DNA of 64,000 nucleotides from the NCBI GenBank assembly GCA_964602475.1, contig CAZRRN010000005.1:1-64000 (forward strand). Direction: 5' to 3'. The stretch comes from SZUA-448 sp964602475. GTDB lineage: Bacteria > Bacillota > Clostridia > Lachnospirales > Lachnospiraceae. Within the stretch, counting starts at the first letter, position 1; every line of letters starts with the position of its first letter. Under the pieces are notes generated by a model that saw only the letters and a list, made by a program, of their open reading frames with translations, was not told the origin of the DNA and ran no database searches. This document shows positions 18,501 through 26,399 of the stretch, one piece after another. The position numbers and the translations under genes were made by a program.

Positions 18501-19240
18501 GTAGTTCCGTCACTGTAGGTCAGAGCAGCACGTAATAAGCTGAGCTCTGATTCGGAATGAACACGAATCTCCTCCGGAAATTCTGTGCGAATGTGTTTCG
18601 GAACCTGAAGCTTCATCATCAGATGTTCTGCGAGCTTATCGGATATTTTAATGATTCCGTGCGGAACAGCGCCCTCCGGTAGAGTGCGGGAATCAAAAAA
18701 GGCTTGTGAAAGACTGGACATCAGAATCGGAACAGAACCAGAAAAGGGTTCCGATGTATTAGATGAGATGATAAGCTCCAGCGAAGGAACTTCGCACATA
18801 TACCATTCATCGGAGCCGTCCTTTTTCCAATAAATCCGATAAAGATCATCTTCTGATATAAATTCGCAGTGGACTGCTTCGATGCATTCATCGGATAAAC
18901 GAATCAGTCCTCTTTCTTCGTATTCGGTTAGATTCGTGCTGGTAAAGTAAACGACTGCTCCGCAGCTTTCACTGTCGAATTCGCCGTCACCTTCTGTTCG
19001 AATGGCCAGAACTCCAAAGGCTCCGTCTTTTTTGCGGAACAGACAAGGAGCCTTTAGACTTTTCGGGTTCAAAGAGCCGTCTTCGTTCTCCGTTGCCAGA
19101 GCAAACAATATTCCGGAATTGTGGTTGAACGGCTGAAAAGAATTTCCCTCTGCAATCGCCAGATGCATACTGTAAGCGAGCTTTGGATCATAGAGAAATT
19201 CGTTCACCGGTTTTCGTGTATAATATAATAATTCTTTCAT
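15530..19240 (-). CDS. giant double-GH43 glycosidase with C-terminal CBM6-like domain
   Basis: A 1236-residue protein with two separate GH43 five-bladed propellers. An N-terminal region (1-280) is beta-rich. Propeller one (about 285-590) has base ADPCITF, middle motif LLWAPEFH and acid VDEGPF. A jelly-roll-like linker follows (590-770). Propeller two (about 775-1090) has LYAPDV, QFDPGV and acid FFEAPS. The last ~140 residues (SVYVGGDFPK to VDFKGFLLA) resemble a CBM6 domain. Expected activities are arabinofuranosidase and/or beta-xylosidase. No signal peptide is present, which is unusual for such a modular enzyme. ATG 19240 follows AAAGGAAAC; a longer frame to 19294 has no ribosome binding site. 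It is read with the GH31 gene. Confidence 0.88.
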   Translation of the reverse strand: MKELLYYTRKPVNEFLYDPKLAYSMHLAIAEGNSFQPFNHNSGILFALATENEDGSLNPKSLKAPCLFRKKDGAFGVLAIRTEGDGEFDSESCGAVVYFTSTNLTEYEERGLIRLSDECIEAVHCEFISEDDLYRIYWKKDGSDEWYMCEVPSLELIISSNTSEPFSGSVPILMSSLSQAFFDSRTLPEGAVPHGIIKISDKLAEHLMMKLQVPKHIRTEFPEEIRVHSESELSLLRAALTYSDGTTESRQIDWNMNSIDFDRPGSYQLHGKLHQEHFSFPIAENRADPCITFRNGKYYYIATNDADGNHSLYVREADSMAALVSAEEHLILDTNTYDYVGGLLWAPEFHEVNGRLYIFMALTPGEFFCEESHLLELRAGGNPACREDWSAPKRIVRADGSELCEMGKVITLDMTCFEWEGEYYVIWSQRQFLPKDLGAWLFIAKLNPAEPWKLLSEPVLLSKPDYGWANNHTFVDEGPFAIIRESQLIVTFSSAAVDSSYVVGILTLKKGSSPLIRSSWRKGNYPILTSRSVEGEFGTGHNAYVTDEYGELWNTYHARPGVSGARSSGIRRVHFDPDDMPRLDLTEELDLTAGLDNISCKVIVDSDYALLTPALFSTAGLCQVLNAISLKKGTISELHILLDGSRMNDGDYAGISLSPCGINGIAFTKNKEFYYITSFPGKSAAGQNAVNIRTTVSRITLCISIDFTDATPVYSFSYIQNHDGQDFENSVLFAEYENISCCSKTECVICFCTCSSFAQTGSVLIEDYSYKIYHKQGLNPYLPSWEYIPDGEPYVFGNRIYIYGSHDRFDGHVFCTGDYVCWSAPVSNPGAWHYEGIIYPRTADPANQDGKMCLYAPDVTLGSDGRYYLYYVLDKCSVVSVAVSETPAGQYRFYGYVRYSDGTLLGERSGDEPQFDPGVLTEGTRTYLYTGFCSPSDSSRHGAMATVLGPDMLTIENDPVFVIPNAVYGKGTGFEGHEFFEAPSIRKFNGLYYLIYSSVAMHELCYATSLNPLKGFTYGGVIISNCDLHIDSYKPADQPMAYGANNHGSIVQINQNRYIFYHRHTNGTWYSRQGCAEKLLFHKDGSIEQAELTSCGLNSGPLEGVGYYPAYLACNLFTDQRSVYVGGDFPKIIQDGDDGNRVDGYIHGMTDSSTAGFKYFSCNHLCRVTVISRGYGGGLFEIRSSWDGPVLASIRIHFTDVWEHYPADITFPDGINALYITYRGGGSVDFKGFLLA

Positions 19241-19500
19241 ATGTTTCCTTTCACATAGAAGGCTTATAAAGCTTATTTCGCTGATGCCGCACAAAAATGT
19301 AACAGCTTCACTTATAATAAATAATTATATTTTTGTGAATAAAAAGTTACAATGATTTTTAACGTGTTTTTCTTGATATATCCTACAATAGTAAGAACAT
19401 TGGAAAAAGAAATGTTGACAGCGTCAATATTTTGTGATAATGTAACGTCATAAAGATGTTGACAGCGTCAATATAAAATACAAACATAAGGAGGTTTTTA
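19241..19500. promoter_or_regulatory. divergent control region with two TTGAC-N3-GTCAA operators
   Basis: AT-rich region between the double GH43 gene and the TetR gene. Two identical palindromes, TTGACAGCGTCAA, lie at 19415-19427 and 19459-19471, 44 bp apart. The first overlaps the -35 box TTGACA (19415-19420) of a promoter reading toward the TetR gene, with TAATGT (19438-19443) at 17 bp. The second lies in the start region of the transcript. They are the probable TetR operators, implying self-repression. Confidence 0.75.
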
Positions 19501-20073
19501 GTGAAAAGCAGTACCTATCATCATGATGATTTGCGGCGTGAGCTGATTCTCGCGGGGCTTCGGATTATTGATGAGGAAGGCATCGACCGGCTTTCTCTCC
19601 GAAAAGCAGCTGCCATGTGTGGCGTAAGCCATGCAGCACCAAAGAACCACTTTGAGACAAAAGAAGTATTTGAAGAAGCAATAAAGAAGTATGTTACCGA
19701 AGAATATGTTAATTATTTTCGGCAGGCGATTGAACAGGCGCAGGATTCTCCTTATCTTATCCGCGACATGGGACGTGCATATGTCAGGTTTTTTACCGAG
19801 CATCCGCAGTTTTACCGGTTAATTTTAAATCAGCAGGATATCAGCATATGTCTATCTTGTGATCATCTGATTGACAGCGATTATGCACCATACCATATGT
19901 TTCAGAAAGCAGCCTCCAAGGTTTTAAGAAAAGAGGGGGTAACAGAAGAAAGTCTTCCCAAAGAAATTATTCGTCTTTGGTCTATTGTGAATGGGCTAGT
20001 CGGACTGCAGCTCATGAAAGGCTTTCATTATGAAGGTGACTGGATGGATATGGTGAACAGTATTATTTCATAG
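19501..20073 (+). CDS. TetR/AcrR-family repressor
   Basis: A 190-residue repressor. Residues 8-55 hold the TetR helix-turn-helix (LRRELILAGLRIIDEEG, then LSLRKAAAMCGVSHAAPKNHF in outline). The C-terminal helices form the ligand-binding and dimer domain, resembling the WHG-type subgroup. The start is GTG 19501, directly after AAGGAGG with normal spacing. Two identical palindromes upstream are likely its own operators. It heads a three-gene unit with two flavodoxin-like proteins, so it probably senses a small electrophile or antibiotic whose detoxification involves those proteins; this role is inferred. Confidence 0.87.
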   Translation: MKSSTYHHDDLRRELILAGLRIIDEEGIDRLSLRKAAAMCGVSHAAPKNHFETKEVFEEAIKKYVTEEYVNYFRQAIEQAQDSPYLIRDMGRAYVRFFTEHPQFYRLILNQQDISICLSCDHLIDSDYAPYHMFQKAASKVLRKEGVTEESLPKEIIRLWSIVNGLVGLQLMKGFHYEGDWMDMVNSIIS

Positions 20074-20086
20074 ACGGAGGAGCTAT

Positions 20087-20611
20087 ATGTCAGGCAGAAC
20101 AGTAATTATATATGATACGGAACAGACACTTGAGGATCAATGGAAGCAGAAGCTGGCGGGAGACAGCAAAACGGTTGTGATGATCGGAGACGACGGTACA
20201 ATTCATCATTGTATCGGATGCTTTGGCTGCTGGATCAAGACACCCGGAAAATGTGTTTTGAAGGATCGATACAACAATATCGGAATGCTGATTGGAAATG
20301 CCGATTCTGTCAGTATTGTCAGTAAATGTACCTACGGAACCTATTCGCCGTTTATTAAGAATGTATTGGACCGCGGAATCTCCGACTCTCATCCGTTTTT
20401 TACCCGGCGTGACGGTGAGATTCATCATGTCAAGAGATACGAGAACCGGCCTGTGATGAACTATTACATTTACGGTGAATGCAGTGAAGATGAAAAAACA
20501 ACCATGCTTCATACGATACAGGCCAATATTCGTAATCTGGACGGAATTACGGGGCAGATTCGGATTGCTGCAACAAAGGAGGAACTGCTGGATGAAGATT
20601 GCATTGGTTAA
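20087..20611 (+). CDS. flavodoxin-like NAD(P)H-dependent FMN oxidoreductase
   Basis: A 174-residue flavodoxin-fold protein. It lacks the classical N-terminal GSPR loop but has the CIGCFGCWIKTPGKCVLKD block typical of the NADPH-dependent FMN reductase family that carries a Cys pair, and YGTYSPFIKNVLDR, which matches the next helix of this family. It probably uses FMN to reduce small organic compounds. The ATG follows CGGAGGAG. Its end overlaps the next gene by 20 bases, so the two are translationally coupled. The downstream gene has a family-typical N-terminus, which suggests the two act together. Confidence 0.7.
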   Translation: MSGRTVIIYDTEQTLEDQWKQKLAGDSKTVVMIGDDGTIHHCIGCFGCWIKTPGKCVLKDRYNNIGMLIGNADSVSIVSKCTYGTYSPFIKNVLDRGISDSHPFFTRRDGEIHHVKRYENRPVMNYYIYGECSEDEKTTMLHTIQANIRNLDGITGQIRIAATKEELLDEDCIG

Positions 20612-21239
20612 CGGAAGTCCAAAATACATAGACAGTAATTCGGGATATATTCTCGATCTTATGTGTCCTTATCTGGAGACTGAAGAGATACAGAAGTATC
20701 AGTTCAATAAACCTGCAGTGGATGAACCTGTGATTGACCGGCTGCTTGCAAATGACGCAGCTATTATCTCTCTTCCACTTTATGTCGATTCAGTACCTTC
20801 TCATTTTCTGAACTGTATGGTACAGATTGAGGAGTACAGAAAAAAACAGAAGCCAAAAGAACGCAGCTCCTGTATGGTTTATGCTGTTGTTAATAACGGA
20901 TTTTTTGACGGAAAGCAGAACCTTCCGGCCATCGAATGTATCAGAAACTGGTGCAACCGCTGCGGATTCTTTTTTGGACAGGGTCTTTTATTTGGCGGCG
21001 GCGGAATGGCGGCAGCAATAAAGGAAATGCCGGAGGAAGCGCCTGTTAAAAAAAGCGTTCTTGTTTACATCAGGGAGCTGTGTGAAAATGTGACCTCCGG
21101 AGAGTCCGGGGTGCTTCGGATTTTCGAACCGGATTTTCCGGAACCGGAATATAAGCGCAATGCGGAAAGCTGGATGTTAAGCTGTGCCGAAGCAAACGGA
21201 CTGACACTGGAGAAACTTACAAAAAAGTGGATTCCGTAA
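20592..21239 (+). CDS. flavodoxin-like NAD(P)H oxidoreductase, second member
   Basis: A 215-residue flavodoxin-fold protein that starts with MKIALVNGSPK, the FMN phosphate loop of this family, and continues with SLPLYVDSVPSHFLNCM, the usual second flavin contact. The C-terminal 60 residues are less conserved. ATG 20592 follows AAAGGAGGA and lies within the upstream gene. Together with that gene and the TetR repressor it forms a compact three-gene unit. Substrate unknown. The unit converges with the GPH symporter gene across only about 57 bases, where no clear terminator is seen. Confidence 0.7.
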   Translation: MKIALVNGSPKYIDSNSGYILDLMCPYLETEEIQKYQFNKPAVDEPVIDRLLANDAAIISLPLYVDSVPSHFLNCMVQIEEYRKKQKPKERSSCMVYAVVNNGFFDGKQNLPAIECIRNWCNRCGFFFGQGLLFGGGGMAAAIKEMPEEAPVKKSVLVYIRELCENVTSGESGVLRIFEPDFPEPEYKRNAESWMLSCAEANGLTLEKLTKKWIP

Positions 21240-21296
21240 TTGCTTATGTATCCGATGAAGCACTGTATCCTGTGAAGTGTCGCATCCGTTCACGTG

Positions 21297-22670
21297 TTAC
21301 CGCATATTGTCATGCATTTCCTGCAGACGTTTTCGGTTCAAAGGGTACAGGACACCAAGCAGAAATGCCATGACCAGACAGATCAGACCAGGCAGCAGGG
21401 TTGCACAGGTATACATCTTTTCTGTGGTTTCTACGGTTACATTTGTAGCCTTGTAAGCGATGAGGCTTAATACCCCGGTCCCTAGTACACCGGCGATGGT
21501 CTGACCGACCTTCCTCATAAAAGTGAAGAATGCATACGCCGTTCCTTCATCCCTTTGGTGGGACAGTTGTTCCTGATAATCCACGGTATCTGTAGCAAGC
21601 GCCCAGATTTCAAAGACAAAGAAGGTCATTCCGAACCCGGACAGGAAGGTGAATACAAAGAAAATCGAAGGACTGGAAGTATGTAAAAAGAACAGGGCAA
21701 AGTTTGCAGCCGCGGCAAGCAGCATTCCCACAGCGCAGATCTCTTTCTTTCCTGTTTTCCGGATAATCTTTTGGATAAAAGGAATCAGAATCAGCATTGG
21801 CAGGTAAGTGAAAATTGTTACCAGTGAATACAGTCCGGGTTTTTTAAAGTAATCCAGAAACAGATAGTTATAGATGGTCTGAGTATACTGCTGCAGGGCA
21901 AGTAAAAGCATGGAAGCAAGACTTAAGACAACAAAGGGTCTGTTTTTTAACAGAATACCGATTGTTTTTCTGATTCCGGTGCTGTGCGATCCTTGCGGGG
22001 TCCGGACACGTTCTTTGGTCCATTTATAACAGAGCTGGTATACAAAGATGCTTAAGACCGATAGAACGACTACACCGATAAACAGGCGGCTTCCGTTTAG
22101 AATTCTGGTGCCGTTGACGGTAGTGTAGACCAGCAGAGGAAGAACAATCTGTCCCGGAAGGGTTCCAAGACCTGCACCGATGGAACGAAACATGGAAAGG
22201 CTGGAACGTTCATACTCATTGCTTGTAATAACCGAGGCAAGGGAAGAATAGGGTATATTGATTGCAGTATAGAACATACCATATAGAATGTACGTTATGT
22301 AAGCATAGAGCAGGTACTGGTTTTCGCTCAAGCCGGGTATTTTAAGAAACATCAGTATTGCTGCACAAGCAAGCAGAGGGGAGGCGTGGAGAAGGTATGG
22401 ACGGAATTTGCCATTCTTTCCGACCTTCCTTGAATCGACGATAATTCCCCAGATGGGATCATTTACAGCATCCCAGATACGTGCCACGAGGAACAGAATC
22501 ATTATCTTCTCAGCTGAGATAAATAATACATTGGTATAGTAGATCTGAAGAAAAGATCCAATGATACCGAAGGTAAGAATTCCGGCTGTATCTCCAAGTG
22601 CGTAGCCGATTTTGTCCTTCATTTTGATCCCGTAGGTGCGATCATCTGTGGTAACATTTTCTGTATTCAT
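21297..22670 (-). CDS. GPH-family sugar:cation symporter (MelB/XylP-like)
   Basis: A 457-residue transporter with about twelve transmembrane segments. KDKIGYALGDTAG at the N-terminus and DAVNDPIWGIIVD in loop 2-3 are hallmarks of glycoside-pentoside-hexuronide:cation symporters. It should import an alpha-linked sugar driven by sodium or protons. It lies about 50 bases downstream of a GH31 gene on the same strand, an arrangement like the XylP-XylQ isoprimeverose system known from lactobacilli, so an alpha-xyloside is one candidate substrate. The ATG is preceded by GGGAGG. Confidence 0.88.
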   Translation of the reverse strand: MNTENVTTDDRTYGIKMKDKIGYALGDTAGILTFGIIGSFLQIYYTNVLFISAEKIMILFLVARIWDAVNDPIWGIIVDSRKVGKNGKFRPYLLHASPLLACAAILMFLKIPGLSENQYLLYAYITYILYGMFYTAINIPYSSLASVITSNEYERSSLSMFRSIGAGLGTLPGQIVLPLLVYTTVNGTRILNGSRLFIGVVVLSVLSIFVYQLCYKWTKERVRTPQGSHSTGIRKTIGILLKNRPFVVLSLASMLLLALQQYTQTIYNYLFLDYFKKPGLYSLVTIFTYLPMLILIPFIQKIIRKTGKKEICAVGMLLAAAANFALFFLHTSSPSIFFVFTFLSGFGMTFFVFEIWALATDTVDYQEQLSHQRDEGTAYAFFTFMRKVGQTIAGVLGTGVLSLIAYKATNVTVETTEKMYTCATLLPGLICLVMAFLLGVLYPLNRKRLQEMHDNMR

Positions 22671-22721
22671 TCCTATATCCTCCCGATTCTTTATTCGTAG
22701 CTAATAAAATATTACATATGG

Positions 22722-25241
22722 TTACATACCGATGAAATCATGTGATATATCAGAAATTATTATACTGTAATCCTGACAGGGATTACTGTATTTGATAATA
22801 ACCGTTCGTTTTGTCAGACTGTAGTACCAGCCCTCCGATGCAGCCTCGAACTGTGTCCGGTTATGGAATACAGGAAGCAACCACGTTATTTGGTGCTGTA
22901 GAAATACCTCAACCGGGGCACGTTCTGCCGAGATTGCTTCAATAGTGATTTTCTCTGCGTAATCTGGGTAAGCTCCCTCAGACGATAAGTGAATACTGAA
23001 CCGGTCGACAGTACGTTCCGAAACAATGGTTGTTTTCCTGAATATTCCCTGAAGGTAGTCATTGGACACTCCGTCATCATCATACAGAAGAGCAGAGAAC
23101 GGTTTCGCAGTACTGAGAACCAGATGAAGAGCAGTGACACGGTCATGCTCCATATTCATAATCGGATTATCGGCCATGAAAAGAACCGCGCCGTCACGCA
23201 GGAACATTGGGATGGTATCAAGCAAAACGGGGACGGTAATAATCTGACCACCTTCATAGCAATGATAATTATCGTTCCAGTCATACCAACGGCAGCCGGC
23301 CGGCAGATAGACACTGCGGGTAACCGCTCCGGGTTCCAGAACATTTGCAACCAGAAGTGCATCTCCGAACAGATAGGTAAAGCTTTCTTCATACACGCCC
23401 GGATCTTCCTGAAAATCATAAACCAGAGCACGCATAATCGGAGCGCCGCTGATACTGGCAAGGTATTCGGCTGAGTACAGGTAAGGAGTCATGCGGTAGC
23501 GTAGCCGAAGTGCACTGCGAATCAGCGGGGTGGCTTCACTGTACATCCAGGGCTCTGTGACGGTATTGTCGCAGTTCGCGGAATGAATCGAGAAACGCGG
23601 CTGGAAGATTCCCTGCTGTATCCAGCGTACAAAGAGCTCCATTTCCGGAGCCGGACCGGCGAATCCACCGATATCTGCGCCTTCGTTCGGCTGTCCTGAC
23701 AGCCCCATTCCGGTTATCGTCGGAATATTGTATTTTAACGTCTTCCAGTCTGTGTAGTTATCTCCGGCCCAGGTCTGGGCATAGCGCTGTATTCCGGCGC
23801 TGCCGCTGCGGCAGACAACATAAGGTCGCAGATTCGGGTTATAGCCGGTAACTGCCTCCGCACTGGTTTTACACATCAGAGTACTCATGAGAGGCTTTAA
23901 CTGGCCAATAGTACCACCCTTCCCGTCAAAATCGCAGAGACTGTCCGTATCAAGCAGACTGTCATATTCGCAGTTGTCATTCCATATGGAATGGCAACCG
24001 TAACGAAGAAGCTGTTCTGTTAGCTGCGTTTTCCATTCCGCACGACCCTGCGGCGAAGTAAAATCCCAAAAGACTCCGTTGCCGCCCCACCATGGACCGA
24101 CAGCGCTTTGCTTCGAATCGACAGAGCTTTTGATAAAAATACCCTTATTCTCCCATTCGGTTCGTTTTGGATGACATAACAGAACCCCTGGCTTAACATT
24201 GGCGACGACCGGTGCTTGCTTTTGCTGCATTTCCCGGAAAAAAGACTGTTCCTTCGGAAAACGTTCCTTATTCCATGTGAAAACACAGCGCTTTCCGTCC
24301 TGACAGGTGTACCCGCTGGAAAGATGAAAACCGTCCAGAGGAAGCCTCTCCGTTGCAGCTGTATCAATAAAGTCAAGAACTGCTTTATCACTGTCCTTTT
24401 CAAGCTCTGCATAGTACATACTGGAACCCTGGTAGCCAAGTGCTCGCTTGGGAAGAAGAACAGGGCGCCCGGTCAGCGTCGTATACTGATTGAGAATTTC
24501 GGAAAAAGTCGGTCCGCCCATAAGAAAAAGGTCAAGCTCTCCGCTTTCTGCCTGCCAGTAGCTGTAGCGCGGCAGATAGTTGCTTTTTTCACACCCCATG
24601 TTGAAGACAGACTCGCTGAAATTATGATAAAAGATACCGGCAGCTTTATGGGTGGAACGATTCAGTGAAATGTAAAAGGGAATATGCTTATACAGAGTAT
24701 CAGCGGTGCAGGCATCATACCCCATGGCGTCTGTCGCACGTTCTCTTACCATGGTTTTGTTCTTGTTCAAAAGCCCGGCTTTTTCGCCGAACCCATAGAA
24801 GCAGTCGTCCTCCTGCATACAGCTGTATGCCGTAATACGGCCGTTCTTTGTTCGGGTAAAGGGAGCACCTGGCAGAGTTGCATAGAGGGGAAGGTGGTGT
24901 GCCGGGTCGCTCGCTTCATATAAAAGAAGCTGAAGAGGATCCTTACGAACGACCAGCTGCAAAGCATTTCCGGTAAAATAAAGGACCTCATTTGTATCTT
25001 CTATGGAAGCGGGAGCAGGCTCGCGCCGGTTTCGTTCCTTTGAAAAAAGAAAATCCAGCCGATCCTCCCAGGCGGTTGTCATAAGACAATAGGATTCCTC
25101 CTGAAAATCACGGTCAAAGGATGTCCGAATCCGCAGTATTTTATCGGTGACCAGACAGAGAAGAATATCTGCAGTATCCGTATGAAGAATGCACATTCCT
25201 TCCTTCCAGTCAAATCCGGTTAACTTTGAACAGATATTCAT
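22722..25241 (-). CDS. GH31 alpha-glycosidase paired with the GPH symporter
   Basis: An 839-residue GH31 enzyme, distinct from the one at 13 kb. The barrel begins near residue 265 (LLPKRALGYQGSS). The nucleophile is Asp422 in SIWNDNCEY and the acid/base is Asp494 in WAGDNYTDW; both match the alpha-glucosidase-type branch. No signal peptide is seen, so it cleaves imported sugars inside the cell. The ATG follows CGGAGG at a good distance. It is the first gene of a two-gene operon with the GPH symporter and is divergent from an AraC regulator. Substrate probably an alpha-glucoside or alpha-xyloside. Confidence 0.88.
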   Translation of the reverse strand: MNICSKLTGFDWKEGMCILHTDTADILLCLVTDKILRIRTSFDRDFQEESYCLMTTAWEDRLDFLFSKERNRREPAPASIEDTNEVLYFTGNALQLVVRKDPLQLLLYEASDPAHHLPLYATLPGAPFTRTKNGRITAYSCMQEDDCFYGFGEKAGLLNKNKTMVRERATDAMGYDACTADTLYKHIPFYISLNRSTHKAAGIFYHNFSESVFNMGCEKSNYLPRYSYWQAESGELDLFLMGGPTFSEILNQYTTLTGRPVLLPKRALGYQGSSMYYAELEKDSDKAVLDFIDTAATERLPLDGFHLSSGYTCQDGKRCVFTWNKERFPKEQSFFREMQQKQAPVVANVKPGVLLCHPKRTEWENKGIFIKSSVDSKQSAVGPWWGGNGVFWDFTSPQGRAEWKTQLTEQLLRYGCHSIWNDNCEYDSLLDTDSLCDFDGKGGTIGQLKPLMSTLMCKTSAEAVTGYNPNLRPYVVCRSGSAGIQRYAQTWAGDNYTDWKTLKYNIPTITGMGLSGQPNEGADIGGFAGPAPEMELFVRWIQQGIFQPRFSIHSANCDNTVTEPWMYSEATPLIRSALRLRYRMTPYLYSAEYLASISGAPIMRALVYDFQEDPGVYEESFTYLFGDALLVANVLEPGAVTRSVYLPAGCRWYDWNDNYHCYEGGQIITVPVLLDTIPMFLRDGAVLFMADNPIMNMEHDRVTALHLVLSTAKPFSALLYDDDGVSNDYLQGIFRKTTIVSERTVDRFSIHLSSEGAYPDYAEKITIEAISAERAPVEVFLQHQITWLLPVFHNRTQFEAASEGWYYSLTKRTVIIKYSNPCQDYSIIISDISHDFIGM

Positions 25242-25337
25242 AAGTACCTCCGATTCTAATGCAAAAGTCTGACTGATTCATGTTGTCATCATACTCTTTT
25301 TATAGTTATGTTTCCATAGTCTTTTGTAATCAAAATA

Positions 25338-25366
25338 TTGAAAAATGTGATATGAACAAGTATAAT
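25338..25366 (+). promoter_or_regulatory. promoter of the AraC gene
   Basis: TTGAAA (25338-25343), 17-bp spacer, TATAAT (25361-25366), in an AT-rich divergent region shared with the minus-strand GH31 operon. Confidence 0.75.
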
Positions 25367-25413
25367 ATTCTTCATTATATAATAAAAAACAATTATTTGT
25401 GAGAAGGGACAAC

Positions 25414-26343
25414 ATGGTACTAAACAATCTTTTGCATATTACCGATTCACATCTGACCAAGGAGAATGCCCGAACCAGATTACAGGATGAGGTATTTTGT
25501 GCCGAAATCTATACAAACCGGCTGAACCGGCATTCTGTTGTGCATTCTCATCCATATCATGAACTGGTTCTTCCGCTTTCGGGCAGTGACGTGATTTATT
25601 CGGTGGATGGCGGATTGTATCGTGTACAGCTGGGAGAACTGGCTTTTTTTCCCGCCGAGACCTATCATTCCGGACAGTTTTGCGTAAACAGACAGGAATC
25701 GGAACGTCTGGTCATACAGATTGCCCGTTCTTTATGGGAACAGGCGGCACAAAGAACCAAAGCCCCGGTTCAGAAAACACTGCAGCATTTTCTGATTTTG
25801 TCCGAAGGAAAGGAAACGACAGCGGATCTGATTGGATTGATTAATCGTGCGGCCAGGAGCAATGGTTCTACGAACAACATTCAGAGTGAAGTTTTGATTA
25901 TCCTTATCACGGAGATACAGCTGCTGATGACTCAGATGCTTGGCATAGACCGGCAAGCTGTACCGACCATGGTACATCCCCTCGCAGCTAGGGCAACCCT
26001 GTACCTGCAGGAGCACTTTAGAGAAACGGATCTGACAGTCGAAAAGCTTGCGCGGACATTGTTTACCAGCCGGGAACACCTGTCCCGTCTGTTTAAGGAA
26101 AGCACAATGGAAAGTGTACATGGTTACTTAACCGGACTGCGGATGCAGCAGGCTAGAAAACTGCTCAGTGAAGGAAGCTCGGTACTCACAGCAGGGAATG
26201 AAAGCGGATTTGCTAACTACAACAGCTTTCTGAAGGCATATCGAAGATTATATGGAACCACGCCGACCAGCTTTCGAACCAAAGCGATTTGCAGGTCTAC
26301 GAAGGAGAAATCGAAAGCAGCAAAGATTCCTGAGAAAGGTTGA
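25414..26343 (+). CDS. AraC-family regulator of the GH31-symporter operon
   Basis: A 309-residue activator. The N-terminal half is a cupin-like sugar sensor (HSVVHSHPYHELVLPLSG, then YHSGQF). The last ~100 residues hold two helix-turn-helix motifs, with LARTLFTSREHLSRLFKES and the closing NYNSFLKAYRRLYGTTPTSFR that mark AraC proteins. ATG 25414 follows AGAAGGGA; an in-frame GTG at 25399 is less likely. Divergent position next to GH31 and the GPH symporter makes these the probable targets. A basic tail (residues about 290-309) extends past the domain. Confidence 0.87.
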   Translation: MVLNNLLHITDSHLTKENARTRLQDEVFCAEIYTNRLNRHSVVHSHPYHELVLPLSGSDVIYSVDGGLYRVQLGELAFFPAETYHSGQFCVNRQESERLVIQIARSLWEQAAQRTKAPVQKTLQHFLILSEGKETTADLIGLINRAARSNGSTNNIQSEVLIILITEIQLLMTQMLGIDRQAVPTMVHPLAARATLYLQEHFRETDLTVEKLARTLFTSREHLSRLFKESTMESVHGYLTGLRMQQARKLLSEGSSVLTAGNESGFANYNSFLKAYRRLYGTTPTSFRTKAICRSTKEKSKAAKIPEKG

Positions 26344-26346
26344 GAA

Positions 26347-26370
26347 ACAGAACGTTTTATGATATTCTGT
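26347..26370. repeat. inverted repeat ACAGAA-N12-TTCTGT before the Y-family polymerase
   Basis: Six-base arms with a 12-base centre lie immediately upstream of the polymerase ribosome binding site. It does not match the Gram-positive LexA box (GAACN4GTTC), so an SOS role is not supported. Confidence 0.3.
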
Positions 26371-26399
26371 ATGAAACAAAAAAGGAGGAAATCTGTCCG

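Noticed and set aside
26347..26370. LexA/SOS box before the Y-family polymerase
   Set aside because: Arms do not match GAACN4GTTC.
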